64,000 bases of DNA from Planctomycetota bacterium (GTDB taxonomy: Bacteria; Planctomycetota; B15-G4; SIAN01): NCBI GenBank assembly GCA_028289345.1, contig JANQQL010000033.1, positions 124,001-188,000 on the forward strand, read 5' to 3'. Every line of letters begins with the position of its first letter. Position 1 is the first letter of the stretch. Below, one piece after another: positions 43,572 to 52,787 of the stretch. The translations under genes were made by a program, and so were the position numbers. The notes below the pieces were generated by a model that saw only the letters and a program-made list of their open reading frames with translations, was not told where the DNA came from and ran no database searches.

Positions 43572-45029
43572 ATGGGAGAGCAAGGCAGGTTGGAGCTTCG
43601 CGTGGGCGAGGGGGCCCGCGGACTGCAGGCGTTGCTGATCAACACCGAATCCTTCACCGCGATGCGGCAAGAGGGCCATCCCCGGCTTCCTGGCTGGGAT
43701 GGTGATCGCCTTTCCGCCACTCTCGAGCGATCGCGTTTCCAAGCGAAGTCCGGGCAAACGCTGGCTTTGACCGAAAACGATGGATCGGTTTCCTGGTTGG
43801 TGGGTTGCGGGACCGGATTGGCCACGGCCCAGCTCCGAAGAGCGGCCGCTTCCAGTCTGTCGGTGATTCCCGACGGCTTGGACTGGACCTTGGGATTGCC
43901 GCTCGCTGGCTCCGTCGGTGCGACCCACGTGCAAGCCGTGATGGAAGGACTGCTGCTCGGAAGCTACGTGTTCGATCTCCACAAGCGACGGGAGCGAAGT
44001 CTCGGTTGCTGTTCGGTGATGGTGCCCTCGGAAGTGGATGGCGAGTCGCTGCTTCGGTGGACCGAGGCGATTGCCGCCGGCACTTGCCTGACGCGGGATT
44101 TGGTCAACACGCCAGCGGCAGATTTGGGGCCGGGCGAGCTGGCCCAAGCAGCCGTGGAGATTGCACAACGTCACGGAATGCGTTCCGAAACGTGGAGTGG
44201 TTCCGACTTGCTCGAGCGAGGCTTTCGAATGGTCCATGCCGTGGGGCGGGCCAGCGCCCGAGCACCCACCGTGACCGTGGTGCGCGCGGGTCCGAAGGAT
44301 GTTCCCCCGGCGCTGGCGCTCATCGGCAAGGGGGTGGTGTTCGACTCCGGTGGACTGAATCTAAAGCCTGCCTCCGGCATGCTCTTGATGCGTAAGGACA
44401 TGGGAGGCGCGGGCACGGTGCTCGGCATTCTGGAGGCGTGGGGACGCCTCGGCAAAGAGCTTCCGCTTCTTGCCGTGATTCCTGCGGCAGAGAACGCGGT
44501 CGGCCCCGACTCCTATCGACCCGGGGACGTGCTTCGTAGCTACGACGGAACGACGGTCGAGATCGGAAACACGGATGCGGAAGGAAGGCTTCTCCTCGCC
44601 GATGCCATGTCGTTTGCCCGAGACCAGAGCCCGGCGCGCATGTTGGATCTGGCGACATTGACGGGAGCAGCTCGGGTTGCTCTCGGACCCGACGTGCCCG
44701 CTTTGTTTGGAACGGACGAGGATTTGGTGGAGCGCCTTCTGGAGACCTCTTTGGTCCGGGACGAGCCTCTGTGGCGGATGCCGCTGGTCAAGCGCTACAA
44801 CGAATTTCTTGAAACCCCCTTCGCCGATGTGAATCACATGTCCTCGGACAGCCGCGGCGGATGCATCACGGCGGCATTGTTCTTACAACGCTTCGCGGGC
44901 GATGTTCCCTGGGCGCATATCGACTTGTACGGATGGGAAGACAAGGGCCGACCGGATGTTCCCAAGGGGGCAAACGGCATGCTGGTTCGCACCGTGGTGG
45001 AGGTCATGGAGCAACTCTTGGAGATTTGA
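43572..45029 (+). CDS. pepA: Leucyl aminopeptidase (M17 family)
   Basis: This 485-residue cytosolic zinc aminopeptidase has the family signature NTDAEGRLLLADA, the metal-binding KGVVFDSGGLNLKP and MLLMRKDMGGAG. It trims N-terminal residues from peptides. The ATG at 43572 stands after a GGAG-rich stretch; earlier in-frame starts at 43464 (TTG/GTG-type) and 43527 lack family sequence. The N-terminal domain is divergent, as is normal for this family. Confidence 0.92.
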   Translation: MGEQGRLELRVGEGARGLQALLINTESFTAMRQEGHPRLPGWDGDRLSATLERSRFQAKSGQTLALTENDGSVSWLVGCGTGLATAQLRRAAASSLSVIPDGLDWTLGLPLAGSVGATHVQAVMEGLLLGSYVFDLHKRRERSLGCCSVMVPSEVDGESLLRWTEAIAAGTCLTRDLVNTPAADLGPGELAQAAVEIAQRHGMRSETWSGSDLLERGFRMVHAVGRASARAPTVTVVRAGPKDVPPALALIGKGVVFDSGGLNLKPASGMLLMRKDMGGAGTVLGILEAWGRLGKELPLLAVIPAAENAVGPDSYRPGDVLRSYDGTTVEIGNTDAEGRLLLADAMSFARDQSPARMLDLATLTGAARVALGPDVPALFGTDEDLVERLLETSLVRDEPLWRMPLVKRYNEFLETPFADVNHMSSDSRGGCITAALFLQRFAGDVPWAHIDLYGWEDKGRPDVPKGANGMLVRTVVEVMEQLLEI

Positions 45030-45124
45030 GGGTTCCCCCAACCGCCGACGTGGGTCCTCTCGCGAGGAGGATGAAGAACTCTCGCCGATTGCCGAGGGAC
45101 GAACGATGGCGCAAACTTCTTGCA

Positions 45125-45150
45125 GGGCGCCGACAAGTCTTTCAGCGCCC
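45125..45150. terminator. Stem-loop between convergent genes
   Basis: GGGCGC (45125-45130) pairs with GCGCCC (45145-45150) between pepA and the methyltransferase gene, which converge here. It may terminate in either direction, but there is no clear T-run. Confidence 0.3.
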
Positions 45151-45158
45151 CATCCAAC

Positions 45159-45950
45159 CTAGGACTCTCGGCGAAACACGACCACGCAGTCTTGCTGATC
45201 ATCGTCGAACGGGCGGGGCGCGTCGAAGTCGTAACAGAAATCGTAGGTGGCGAGGTGTTCGAGTTCCGGCACCGAACGAAACAAACGCCGGGCTTGTGCG
45301 GCGTCATAGGTTCGAAACTGCCAGTAGGTTTCGAAGCGACGAGTGGCACCATTCTTTTCGACCACGAGTCGAGACCGAACCTTCTCCTGTCGACTGCGCC
45401 GATCGGGCGGCCAGCTCTGGATATTGCAAGTGACCTGTGTCCCGGCTCGTTTCGCGACCCATCGTTCTCGAGCTCGAGAGGTGGTTTCGTAGTCCGAGAG
45501 GTGAAAGCCGAGAACGTAGAGGCCACCCGGCTTGAGGGAATCACGGACGCACTCCAGATGGGCTCGGGCGGACTTCTCGTCCAGCAGGTACTTGAAGGTG
45601 CTGACCAGGCAGTGGGCCAGGTCGAACTTCTTGCGAAATCGGAAATCTTCCAACCGCGCCGTCTTCAGCGTTCCCACCAAGCTGCGCCGACGCAGTCGTT
45701 GGCCGGCGAACTCGAGCATCTTCGGATTCAGGTCGAATCCGGTGACCGAGTACCCGCGGCTCGCCATTTCTTCGAGAAGCCGACCACTTCCACAGGCCGG
45801 CTCGAGGATTTCGCGGCCGGTGGAGCGTCCGTACCGGGCCAGCGCCTGCTCCAGGAAATCCCCCTCGACGTGGGTGTCTTCGTCGAAAACCATGTCGTAG
45901 TAGAGGGGGCTGTCGTACCAGTCCACGGTCTCGAAAGACGACTTGTTCAT
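45159..45950 (-). CDS. Class I SAM-dependent methyltransferase
   Basis: This 263-residue protein of the Rossmann-fold methyltransferase superfamily has motif I ILEPACGSGRLLEEMA, acidic motif II VTGFDLNP, and a post-motif region LAHCLVSTFKYLLDE with LKPGGLYVLGFH. The substrate cannot be predicted. The flanking C-terminal sequence lacks markers of a known subfamily. It is divergent from the 46063 gene across 112 nt. Confidence 0.85.
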   Translation of the reverse strand: MNKSSFETVDWYDSPLYYDMVFDEDTHVEGDFLEQALARYGRSTGREILEPACGSGRLLEEMASRGYSVTGFDLNPKMLEFAGQRLRRRSLVGTLKTARLEDFRFRKKFDLAHCLVSTFKYLLDEKSARAHLECVRDSLKPGGLYVLGFHLSDYETTSRARERWVAKRAGTQVTCNIQSWPPDRRSRQEKVRSRLVVEKNGATRRFETYWQFRTYDAAQARRLFRSVPELEHLATYDFCYDFDAPRPFDDDQQDCVVVFRRES

Positions 45951-46062
45951 GGAGCTTTCCCGAGGTTGGAGGAAGGACGCCCCCTGATTCTGCCCGCGTC
46001 AGGGCCGTGAGCGACGACCAAATCGAAAGCCGACCCTTTGTCCAAGGGAATAAGATGCAAGC

Positions 46063-47181
46063 ATGCATCGTGACCCGGTCATTCCGCCTCGGATTTGGAT
46101 CCCCACAGGTTTGGCGCTCATGGCCGTGTTCGCCATCCTTTCCCGCGACTCGCAGAGCTCCCTCGATTCTGCGATGAGTCCGGTGGCGAGCGCGGAACCG
46201 GTGCTCGCCAAAGAACTCCCTGCGGTCGCAGTCGAAGAGTCAGGGGGCGGCGTCCCGTCGGATCCTTCGCCGGCGAAGCTCGAATCTCGTCCACCGCGTG
46301 GCAGCTTCAATCCGTCGGTTTCCGAAGGCAGAGTGACCCACCGAACCCGCGAGCCCAGCTCGTTCTTGATTTCGCTCGGATCCATGGACCCAGGGACCCG
46401 AATCGAATTCCTCGAGCGTGACGAACGTCATGGTCAGTGCGGAGTCCTGTTGGACCACGCACGGGATCTCGTTGGGGTGGCTGCCGTTCGCCTGCACTGC
46501 TCGTTCCTGCGCTTCGATCCGTTCGTGGTTGTGTCGCCCTCTCCGACTTGGCCGTCGACTTGGACCGAGCGACTGCAAAGCGCCGCGGACGCCTATCGAT
46601 CGCTGCAGCGGTTGGTGTTTCTTCCCATGGGGCTGCCGATCTCCCGTGACACCCTGGTTCCGATTCTCTGGCAGGAGGGCGCCTCTGCTTGGACGAGGCA
46701 GTTCCACCACGGGACTTGGTGGTTCGTGGGGGACCCGACGACGGATGAAGAGCTCACTCCAGCGCTGCTCGACTTATTGGTGGAAGGAAGCGTTCCCAAG
46801 GACCGTGTGCCCGCGTGGTGGCGGGAAGGATTGGTGATCGCGGCGGCCCAAGGGGGGCTTGGCTCGGGAACGCCTTTGGGCACCGTCGATCCTGTCCATG
46901 TCCCCTCGGTGATTCGCGAGGGCAGCGGAACGGGAGCGCTGAACTCGAGGACTCGTCGTCAGGCGGCTTCGTGGATGGCGTTTTGCTTTTCCGAGGGCGA
47001 GAACTCTCCAGCCGCAGAGGCGCTCCGAGATTTGGGTTTGGCCTGTCTTCGCGGAGAGTTCGACCGCGATCCCGACACGATGGAGCGCGCTGCTCGAGAG
47101 TTGTTCGGCGTGTATGAGTGGTCCAGCATTGAAGACCAATGGAGGCGATGGTCCGAGGCGGCCGCGCCCGAGAACAAGTGA
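46063..47181 (+). CDS. Membrane-anchored hypothetical protein
   Basis: This 372-residue protein has one N-terminal membrane segment (IWIPTGLALMAVFAIL), then a Pro/Ser/Glu-rich linker and a mostly helical domain from about residue 100. WWREGLVIAAAQGG resembles the second-helix region of gluzincin-like folds, but no HExxH motif is present, so it would be inactive if related. It ends 7 nt before nadE and is probably cotranscribed. I do not recognise the family. Confidence 0.7.
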   Translation: MHRDPVIPPRIWIPTGLALMAVFAILSRDSQSSLDSAMSPVASAEPVLAKELPAVAVEESGGGVPSDPSPAKLESRPPRGSFNPSVSEGRVTHRTREPSSFLISLGSMDPGTRIEFLERDERHGQCGVLLDHARDLVGVAAVRLHCSFLRFDPFVVVSPSPTWPSTWTERLQSAADAYRSLQRLVFLPMGLPISRDTLVPILWQEGASAWTRQFHHGTWWFVGDPTTDEELTPALLDLLVEGSVPKDRVPAWWREGLVIAAAQGGLGSGTPLGTVDPVHVPSVIREGSGTGALNSRTRRQAASWMAFCFSEGENSPAAEALRDLGLACLRGEFDRDPDTMERAARELFGVYEWSSIEDQWRRWSEAAAPENK

Positions 47182-47188
47182 GCGATCG

Positions 47189-48847
47189 ATGAAGCTGGCT
47201 CTGGCTCAGATCAACACGACCGTGGGCGACTTTTCCGGCAACGTCCGGAAGATTCTCGAATGGACCGATCGAGCATCCCAACGCGGGGCGCAGCTGGTGT
47301 TGTTCCCCGAGCTGACGGTGCACGGATACCCTCCTCGGGATCTGCTCGAGTTTCCCGACTTTGTCGAGGGCGGGCAGCAGGCACTGGACGAGTTGGCCGG
47401 CTCTCTTGCAGGAGGGCCCGCGGTCTTGGTGGGGTTCGTGGAGACCGCGATGGGGAACTCCGGAGTCGGGCGTCACAACGCCCTTGCTTGGCTCGAGGCG
47501 GGAAGCGTGCAAGTTGTCGCTCGAAAAACGTTGCTCCCGAATTACGACGTGTTCGACGAGCGACGCTACTTCGATCCGGCCGGCGAGTGCCGGCACTGGA
47601 AACAGGGGAGTCACTGCTGGGGGATGTCGATCTGCGAGGACTTGTGGAATGACGAAGCGGATCCCAACCGCTTGTACGAGCGCAATCCGTGGCAGGAGTA
47701 TCGGGATGCGTCCTGCGACTGGGTCTTGAACGCGTCGGCCTCTCCGTACCATCAAGGCAAGCCGACCGAACGGCGCGCGATGTTCGTCGCCAGCGCCCGT
47801 CGCCATGGGATGGGCTTGGCCCTGTGCAACTTAGTCGGCGGCAACGATTCACTGCTGTTCGACGGCAACAGCTTGGTGGTGGACGCTCGAGGGCAGGTGC
47901 TCGCCCAGGGAGCGGCATTCGAGGAAGACCTGTTGGTGGTCGACGTGGACCAAGTCGGCGGAGACCAAGCAGCGTTCCCTTCCGAGTCTGGAAAGGGCCC
48001 ATCGGACGCGGTCGCGGAAGTCTGGCAGGGGCTGGTGGTTGGAGTGCGCGACTATGCTCGCAAAACCGGATTCTCACGCGTCGTGGTCGGACTGTCGGGA
48101 GGCATCGACTCGTCCGTGACGGTGGCCGTGGCGGCCGAGGCGCTCGGTTCGTCCCAGGTTCTCGGTGTTGCGATGCCGTCTCAGTTCACTTCATCCATGA
48201 GCGACGACGATGCGCGCATTCTGGCAGAGAATCTTGGCATTGGGTTCGAAGTGATTCCAATCGAACCGCTCACTCGTGCGTATGACTTGGCTCTCGAATC
48301 GCAATGGGGAGGAACCGAACCAAACGTCGCGGAGGAAAACCTGCAAGCCAGAATTCGCGGCAATCTGTTGTTGGGAATCTCCAACAAGCACGGACACTTG
48401 GTGTTGACGACCGGCAACAAATCGGAAATGGCCGTGGGGTACTGCACCTTGTACGGGGACATGGCCGGTGGTTTGGCCGTGATCGGAGATTGCTCCAAAA
48501 CCTTGGTGTATGAACTGGCTCGCCATGTGAATCGAGCGGGAGAAGTGATTCCCGATCGAGTTCTGACTCGCCCGCCCACCGCCGAGCTTCGTCCCGATCA
48601 GAAAGACGAGGACAGTTTGCCACCCTACGAAGAGTTGGACCCTCTCTTGCAAGCAATCATTGTGGAGCGACGGTCGCGTCAGGAGATGCTGGATCGCGGA
48701 GTGTCGGAGCAGCGCTGGCACGAGGTTCATTCCCTCTTGATCCGTGCCGAATACAAGCGTCGACAGGCCGCGTTGGCGCTCCGTGTGTCCCCCGCCGCCT
48801 TTGGAGAAGGGTGGCGGTTTCCCATCAGCCACGGCTGGCATCCTTGA
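47189..48847 (+). CDS. nadE: Glutamine-dependent NAD+ synthetase
   Basis: This 552-residue two-domain enzyme has an N-terminal nitrilase-type glutaminase (catalytic Glu in LVLFPELTVHGYPP, Lys in RKTLLPNYDVF, Cys in MSICEDLWND) and a C-terminal NAD synthetase with the P-loop GLSGGIDSSVT and TGNKSEMAVGY. It amidates nicotinate adenine dinucleotide to NAD+ using glutamine. The ATG at 47189 starts exactly at the family's N-terminus; the longer frame upstream overlaps the previous gene. Confidence 0.95.
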   Translation: MKLALAQINTTVGDFSGNVRKILEWTDRASQRGAQLVLFPELTVHGYPPRDLLEFPDFVEGGQQALDELAGSLAGGPAVLVGFVETAMGNSGVGRHNALAWLEAGSVQVVARKTLLPNYDVFDERRYFDPAGECRHWKQGSHCWGMSICEDLWNDEADPNRLYERNPWQEYRDASCDWVLNASASPYHQGKPTERRAMFVASARRHGMGLALCNLVGGNDSLLFDGNSLVVDARGQVLAQGAAFEEDLLVVDVDQVGGDQAAFPSESGKGPSDAVAEVWQGLVVGVRDYARKTGFSRVVVGLSGGIDSSVTVAVAAEALGSSQVLGVAMPSQFTSSMSDDDARILAENLGIGFEVIPIEPLTRAYDLALESQWGGTEPNVAEENLQARIRGNLLLGISNKHGHLVLTTGNKSEMAVGYCTLYGDMAGGLAVIGDCSKTLVYELARHVNRAGEVIPDRVLTRPPTAELRPDQKDEDSLPPYEELDPLLQAIIVERRSRQEMLDRGVSEQRWHEVHSLLIRAEYKRRQAALALRVSPAAFGEGWRFPISHGWHP

Positions 48848-48982
48848 GCGACCGACCGTTTCGGGCAGCCCAGTGCGGGCGATGACTTGCTGGGGCTTGG
48901 GGAAAAACGGAGGAGCGTCCCCGGGCAGCCCTCGGTTCGGAAATTCCCTAGCAACCATTTGGTGGGGAGGTAGCCTCTCCTG

Positions 48983-49111
48983 CCTGTGATCGATGGGTGT
49001 CCGGGAAGCCGGTGAGAATCCGGCGCGGCCCCGCCGCTGTCATCGGGAACGACTTCGCGACTCAGCGCCACTGACCGATCGACAGGTTCGACGCCTTGCG
49101 GGTTGCTCGTC
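48983..49111 (+). promoter_or_regulatory. Cobalamin riboswitch
   Basis: The core matches the B12 class: GGGAAGCCGGTGAGAATCCG followed by GCGCGGCCCCGCCGCTGTCA, then GCGCCACTGACC. CCTGT and CGAT near 48983-48994 pair with ATCG and ACAGG at 49077-49086. After it, GACG (49090-49093) with CGTC (49108-49111) forms the L13 stem, and its loop GCGGG (49098-49102) is complementary to CCCGC in the L5 region, which fits the L5-L13 kissing loop of these RNAs. It precedes the propeller gene at 49400. I place it in the cobalamin family but not in a subclass. Confidence 0.9.
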
Positions 49112-49399
49112 AACCGGCACGAAATTCAGCGCCGAGCTTGCCAGGTTGGGAAGGCCAGCGAAATCGATCGCCCGTGAGCCAGAAGACCGTCCCATCGATG
49201 TGGTCCTGTTTCGGTTCCCGAGGGGGAAGTCGGACCATGCGAGCGGTCTGTTCGGCCTTTTCCAGGCTGCGATCCGTCGACGGATTTTGTCGCCGAGGGA
49301 TCCCGTTTGCGCGAGTCCATGCTCCCATCGCGGAACCCATCTTGAGGGCGATCTCGGGAGATCCGCGGGGATCGATCGGGGTCCGAAGGAAGCGTACCC
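49112..49399 (+). promoter_or_regulatory. Leader between cobalamin riboswitch and propeller gene
   Basis: About 290 nt of leader with no supported gene. A perfect GATCTC/GAGATC hairpin (49352-49365) lies just upstream of the ribosome site GAAGGAAG (about 49385-49392), 7 nt before the ATG. The leader may hold the expression platform; no intrinsic terminator is evident. Confidence 0.4.
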
Positions 49400-50740
49400 A
49401 TGGGTCGTTGGATGATGGCGAGTGTTGCGTGGGCAAGTCTGTTCACGGGAGGCGTGGCCGCCGCAGGGAGTGTCGATGCCGAGTCCGGGTATCAATCGGC
49501 GGTTGTTGAGGTTGCTCCCCCGGGAGCGTTCGTCGGAGGCATGGAGGTCCTGCCGAACGGCAACTACGCGGTGATGTATGCGGTCTTGAACGCTTCGTTT
49601 CAGGTCGAAGACTCTCAGGTTCTGGAAGTGTCTCCGAGCGGTACCGTCGTTCGTCCCCTGTGTCGACCCGGCAAGGTTTTCGGAGCGTTCTTGAAGCAGG
49701 ACCCCGGAGATCCAAACACGCTTTACTTTGGAGAGAGTACTCGCGGCAACATCATGGGGATCGACGTCCGGACCGGCGCTCTTTCCTTCATCACCCGAGC
49801 CGTGTTTCCTTTCGACCTAGCCATTGGCCCGGATGGCACCCTGGCCCTTTCTTGGGCCTTCGACTTCAATGGTTCGCTGATCTCGATCGTTCGTGACGAC
49901 GGGATGCTGATCGACATCGTGCAAAGCACCCAGGCGAGCGGTGGCGTCGAATTCGATGCCGATGGCAACCTGTACTACACGATGCCTGGCAGCGGATTTC
50001 CGCCGCCCGCAAACTCGACGGAAGTGCGAAGGCTGACGGCTTCCCAAGTGGAGTGTGCCTCCATCACCAACAAGGTTTGGGACGCGTCGGAAGGGGCATT
50101 GCTGGGTTTGGTCGATGGCGGTTATGGCTTGACCTGCGATGACAGCGGTGACCTCTTTGTCACCGACTCGGTGCTTCAGCAGGTGGTGGAGATCGACGCA
50201 GAAACCGGTGCCGAGCAGATTGTCGCAGCCGGATCTGATTTCGGAGGAGCGTTCACCTACGTCCGTTGGATCCCCGGCACCCATGGCGCTTTCGAGCGAT
50301 TCCAGCCGCAAAGTGGAGGAACGCTGCACTGTGTCAGCACGGACTTTTTTTCTTTCAATCAAGTGGTCCGCACCAGTCCTCAGCGTCCGGAGCTCGCCAC
50401 CAGCCCCAGTGGGTCGATTCCAGTCGGTGCCTATCAGTTGACCGTGACTGGTGGGGTTCCGAATGGAGTCGCGGTTCTGTACTTGACGGGGGGTGTTGTC
50501 GGGAGTGAGTTTGCGGTCAACAACACGACGTGGCCGGCGCCGCTCTTTTTCGGGCTTGATTTCTCGGGGGGCCCGTTGGTGACGCAAGTGCTGGCTCTCG
50601 ACGGCAACGGGGAAGCGACGCTCAACTCCGCCAATGATGGTGGCGCGTCTGGAACTTTTGGCATGCAGGTGGTGACGGGTGAGTCGGCGTCGGGCCCGCT
50701 GTACGGGACCAGCAATGCCATTGCCGTGACCTTCGAGTGA
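49400..50740 (+). CDS. Secreted beta-propeller protein under cobalamin riboswitch control
   Basis: This 446-residue protein has a signal peptide (residues 1-22, ending near AAAG). Residues about 30-330 are repeats of blade-like strands (VEFDADGNLYYT, GDLFVTDSVLQQVVEID, FDLAIGPDGTLALSW) of an NHL/SMP-30-type propeller. The C-terminal ~110 residues form a Ser/Thr/Gly-rich beta-domain. The gene is framed by a cobalamin riboswitch upstream and a strong terminator downstream, so it is a one-gene unit. Propellers that bind corrinoids are known (BtuG of Bacteroides). This protein has no recognised sequence link to them; a B12-capture role is an inference from the riboswitch. Confidence 0.8.
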   Translation: MGRWMMASVAWASLFTGGVAAAGSVDAESGYQSAVVEVAPPGAFVGGMEVLPNGNYAVMYAVLNASFQVEDSQVLEVSPSGTVVRPLCRPGKVFGAFLKQDPGDPNTLYFGESTRGNIMGIDVRTGALSFITRAVFPFDLAIGPDGTLALSWAFDFNGSLISIVRDDGMLIDIVQSTQASGGVEFDADGNLYYTMPGSGFPPPANSTEVRRLTASQVECASITNKVWDASEGALLGLVDGGYGLTCDDSGDLFVTDSVLQQVVEIDAETGAEQIVAAGSDFGGAFTYVRWIPGTHGAFERFQPQSGGTLHCVSTDFFSFNQVVRTSPQRPELATSPSGSIPVGAYQLTVTGGVPNGVAVLYLTGGVVGSEFAVNNTTWPAPLFFGLDFSGGPLVTQVLALDGNGEATLNSANDGGASGTFGMQVVTGESASGPLYGTSNAIAVTFE

Positions 50741-50752
50741 ACCGTTGACGGT

Positions 50753-50788
50753 GGACGGCGACCGCTTGGTCGTCGTCCGCCGATTTTT
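50753..50788 (+). terminator. Intrinsic terminator of the propeller gene
   Basis: An 11-bp stem (50753-50763 with 50768-50778, one G.U pair) with a GCTT loop is followed by GCCGA and TTTTT (50784-50788). It lies 12 nt after the stop codon. Confidence 0.85.
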
Positions 50789-52203
50789 CATCGCCAACCC
50801 TGCAGATCGCGCCACAACTGTTCCGTGCGACCGTCGTATCGCTCCGACAACGCCTCCACAAGCTCCGGAATCGGGGGAGGAGAAAACACCGCCCGCCGCG
50901 TCGCCGTTCCCCAACGGGGCGTTGGCGGAGGCAGGTGACGGAGGATGCTCTCGAGGGCTTCGGTGGAGTGACTTGTTTGGTGCCCCGCCTCGAGTAAGAG
51001 GAGGGCCAACTGCTGGCGTTCCTCGGCGGCTCCAGGAAGGGTGGACGCCGGGAACTGCTCCGAACAGAGGCGCAGCAGATGTGCCGATGCTTGGGCCAGG
51101 ATCTGCCACGACTCGCGATCCATCGTCGGCGCCCAACGGACGGCTCGGGTTACGAGATGGCTCTCCAATTGTGGAAACCCGAGAAAGGCCTGGTCGGCGA
51201 TCTCCTGGGCCAGCGGCTGGAGCAGGATTGCTCCGGCGCGTTTCCAAGAGGCGCGGAGTTCGTCGGCGAGCTCGTCGAGATGGGCGTCGAATCCTCGTTT
51301 GCTCAATGCCGTCGTCAAGGAGCGTCGCGACTGTTCCGGGAACTGGGGGAACTCGGGGAGTAACGAGCTCACCAGAGCGGGAGATCCCGAGGCAAGGGCC
51401 AACAGGTAGTCGAAGTATGCGTTGTCAGGCTCCTCGGCTTGCAGAATGTCCAACGCTTCGAGGACCAGCGTCTGGTCCAGGGGCTCTTCCGAGTCCAGTA
51501 GCGGTTTCAAAGCGATCAGGCTCTGGGCAATCGAGGTCGAAGAGTTCAGCAGTTCGCGAGCTGCCTCACGATCGGCTCGATAGAACGTGGTGAGGAGGGG
51601 GTCTCGGAATTCCTGGGTGGGGTTCTTGGCGGGACGGAGAATCCGCGCTTCGAGGAGGTCCTGCAGAGGATCCATGGTGGCGGGGAGGTTTACCTTGCGC
51701 GAGCCCGCAACGCGCAGAACCGCTTCGAGGTAGCAGCGATCGGAAGTCCAACTCGGACGGGCCCGTCGGGACCGCACATACTCCTCGAGCAGGTGAGCCG
51801 AGCGAAGCAAACGACCGCGTTCGACCAACCGCTGGGACAGGGCGTGGGCTGCTTTGAGTTCCCCGCGCTGGATGCGTAGGCAGGCCTCGAGATACTGCTC
51901 GTAGATTCCTGGCACGCTGGCGTTGGAGTACAAAGTAAGCGCCATCTCCCAGTCGCCGTCCAGGAGTGCTTGGTCGGCTTCCGCGGCGAGGTTTCCGGGG
52001 GCGTCGACCTGGAGTCCTTCCGGGTTCATCGAGGTCTTCGGACGAAACTTCCACACCGTGCGCGGTTTGGGGAACAGGGAGTCTTCCGAAGTGGGAGGCG
52101 CCCACAATGCCCAGGACACCGAGACGCAGAACAGCGCAAGGACAAGGATTGCGCGATTCCCGAGTCGTCGGCGGCTGACTGTTCTATGATCGGGATCGTT
52201 CAC
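50788..52203 (-). CDS. Membrane-anchored helical-repeat protein, function unknown
   Basis: This 471-residue protein has one N-terminal membrane helix (AILVLALFCVSVSWALW). The remainder is nearly all helical, with TPR-like pairs (LLDGDWEMALTLYSNA, LRIQRGELKAAHALSQRLVE). Such proteins act as scaffolds; no enzyme motif is present. The GTG at 52203 starts only 50 nt from the divergent metalloprotease-like gene. No function is claimed. Confidence 0.72.
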   Translation of the reverse strand: MNDPDHRTVSRRRLGNRAILVLALFCVSVSWALWAPPTSEDSLFPKPRTVWKFRPKTSMNPEGLQVDAPGNLAAEADQALLDGDWEMALTLYSNASVPGIYEQYLEACLRIQRGELKAAHALSQRLVERGRLLRSAHLLEEYVRSRRARPSWTSDRCYLEAVLRVAGSRKVNLPATMDPLQDLLEARILRPAKNPTQEFRDPLLTTFYRADREAARELLNSSTSIAQSLIALKPLLDSEEPLDQTLVLEALDILQAEEPDNAYFDYLLALASGSPALVSSLLPEFPQFPEQSRRSLTTALSKRGFDAHLDELADELRASWKRAGAILLQPLAQEIADQAFLGFPQLESHLVTRAVRWAPTMDRESWQILAQASAHLLRLCSEQFPASTLPGAAEERQQLALLLLEAGHQTSHSTEALESILRHLPPPTPRWGTATRRAVFSPPPIPELVEALSERYDGRTEQLWRDLQGWR

Positions 52204-52253
52204 CGGGCGCGGGTTTCCCGGCCGGGAATTCGACCAAGGGGAGCGTCGGATTC

Positions 52254-52787
52254 GTGGGACTCAGACCACCGAGAATGTTCCGTCGACTGGATCGCGCTCG
52301 TCTCGAGCGACGAGCCGTGGCTCATGTCATGCAGGCCTGGGGAAACTCGCTGGACCAGCTTCGCCAAGACCACGCCGCATTTCGCAAATGCGGGGATCCC
52401 GTGGAGCTGCATCGTTCCTCGGAAGCCATCCTGGAATCGCTGAACCAGGCCTTCTATGTCGGTTCGCGCCCCCTGGAACTTTGCGATCAACCGCGACCTC
52501 ATCGCCGCAATCGCCAAGGCAAGGTGGTCGAAGAGTTGCATGGCGACTGCACCTACGGCGGCTCCATTCGCGTGTTCTTGCGCACGGCTGTTCGTGAACA
52601 GCCGATCGCGCTCTTGACCTTCTTGCAGACCTTGCTTCATGAGTGGGTCCATCACTACGACTACCAAGCGTTCGGCGATTCGGTCCACTGTGGGGGATTC
52701 TATCGACGCCTCGCTCAGTTGTATGGGCCGGCCCGTGACACTCTGGCTCATCTCGCGGAATCCTCTGTGGAGAAGGCCCGCTCGTGA
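52254..52787 (+). CDS. SprT-like zinc metalloprotease-fold protein
   Basis: This 177-residue protein has an HEWVHH metal site in LLHEWVHHYDYQ, followed 12 residues later by a third His in SVHCGGFYRRL, as in SprT/Spartan-type domains. A role in protein-DNA cross-link repair or as a secreted minimetalloprotease cannot be separated here; no signal peptide is visible. The GTG at 52254 has AAGGGGAG 10 nt upstream; an ATG at 52275 is the alternative. Its stop overlaps the next gene's GTG (GTGA), so the two are coupled. Confidence 0.75.
   Translation: MGLRPPRMFRRLDRARLERRAVAHVMQAWGNSLDQLRQDHAAFRKCGDPVELHRSSEAILESLNQAFYVGSRPLELCDQPRPHRRNRQGKVVEELHGDCTYGGSIRVFLRTAVREQPIALLTFLQTLLHEWVHHYDYQAFGDSVHCGGFYRRLAQLYGPARDTLAHLAESSVEKARS

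Noticed and set aside
49817..51247. 476-codon minus-strand frame over the propeller gene
   Set aside because: It crosses the terminator and is opposite two supported genes. Its translation is Arg/Pro-rich without motifs.
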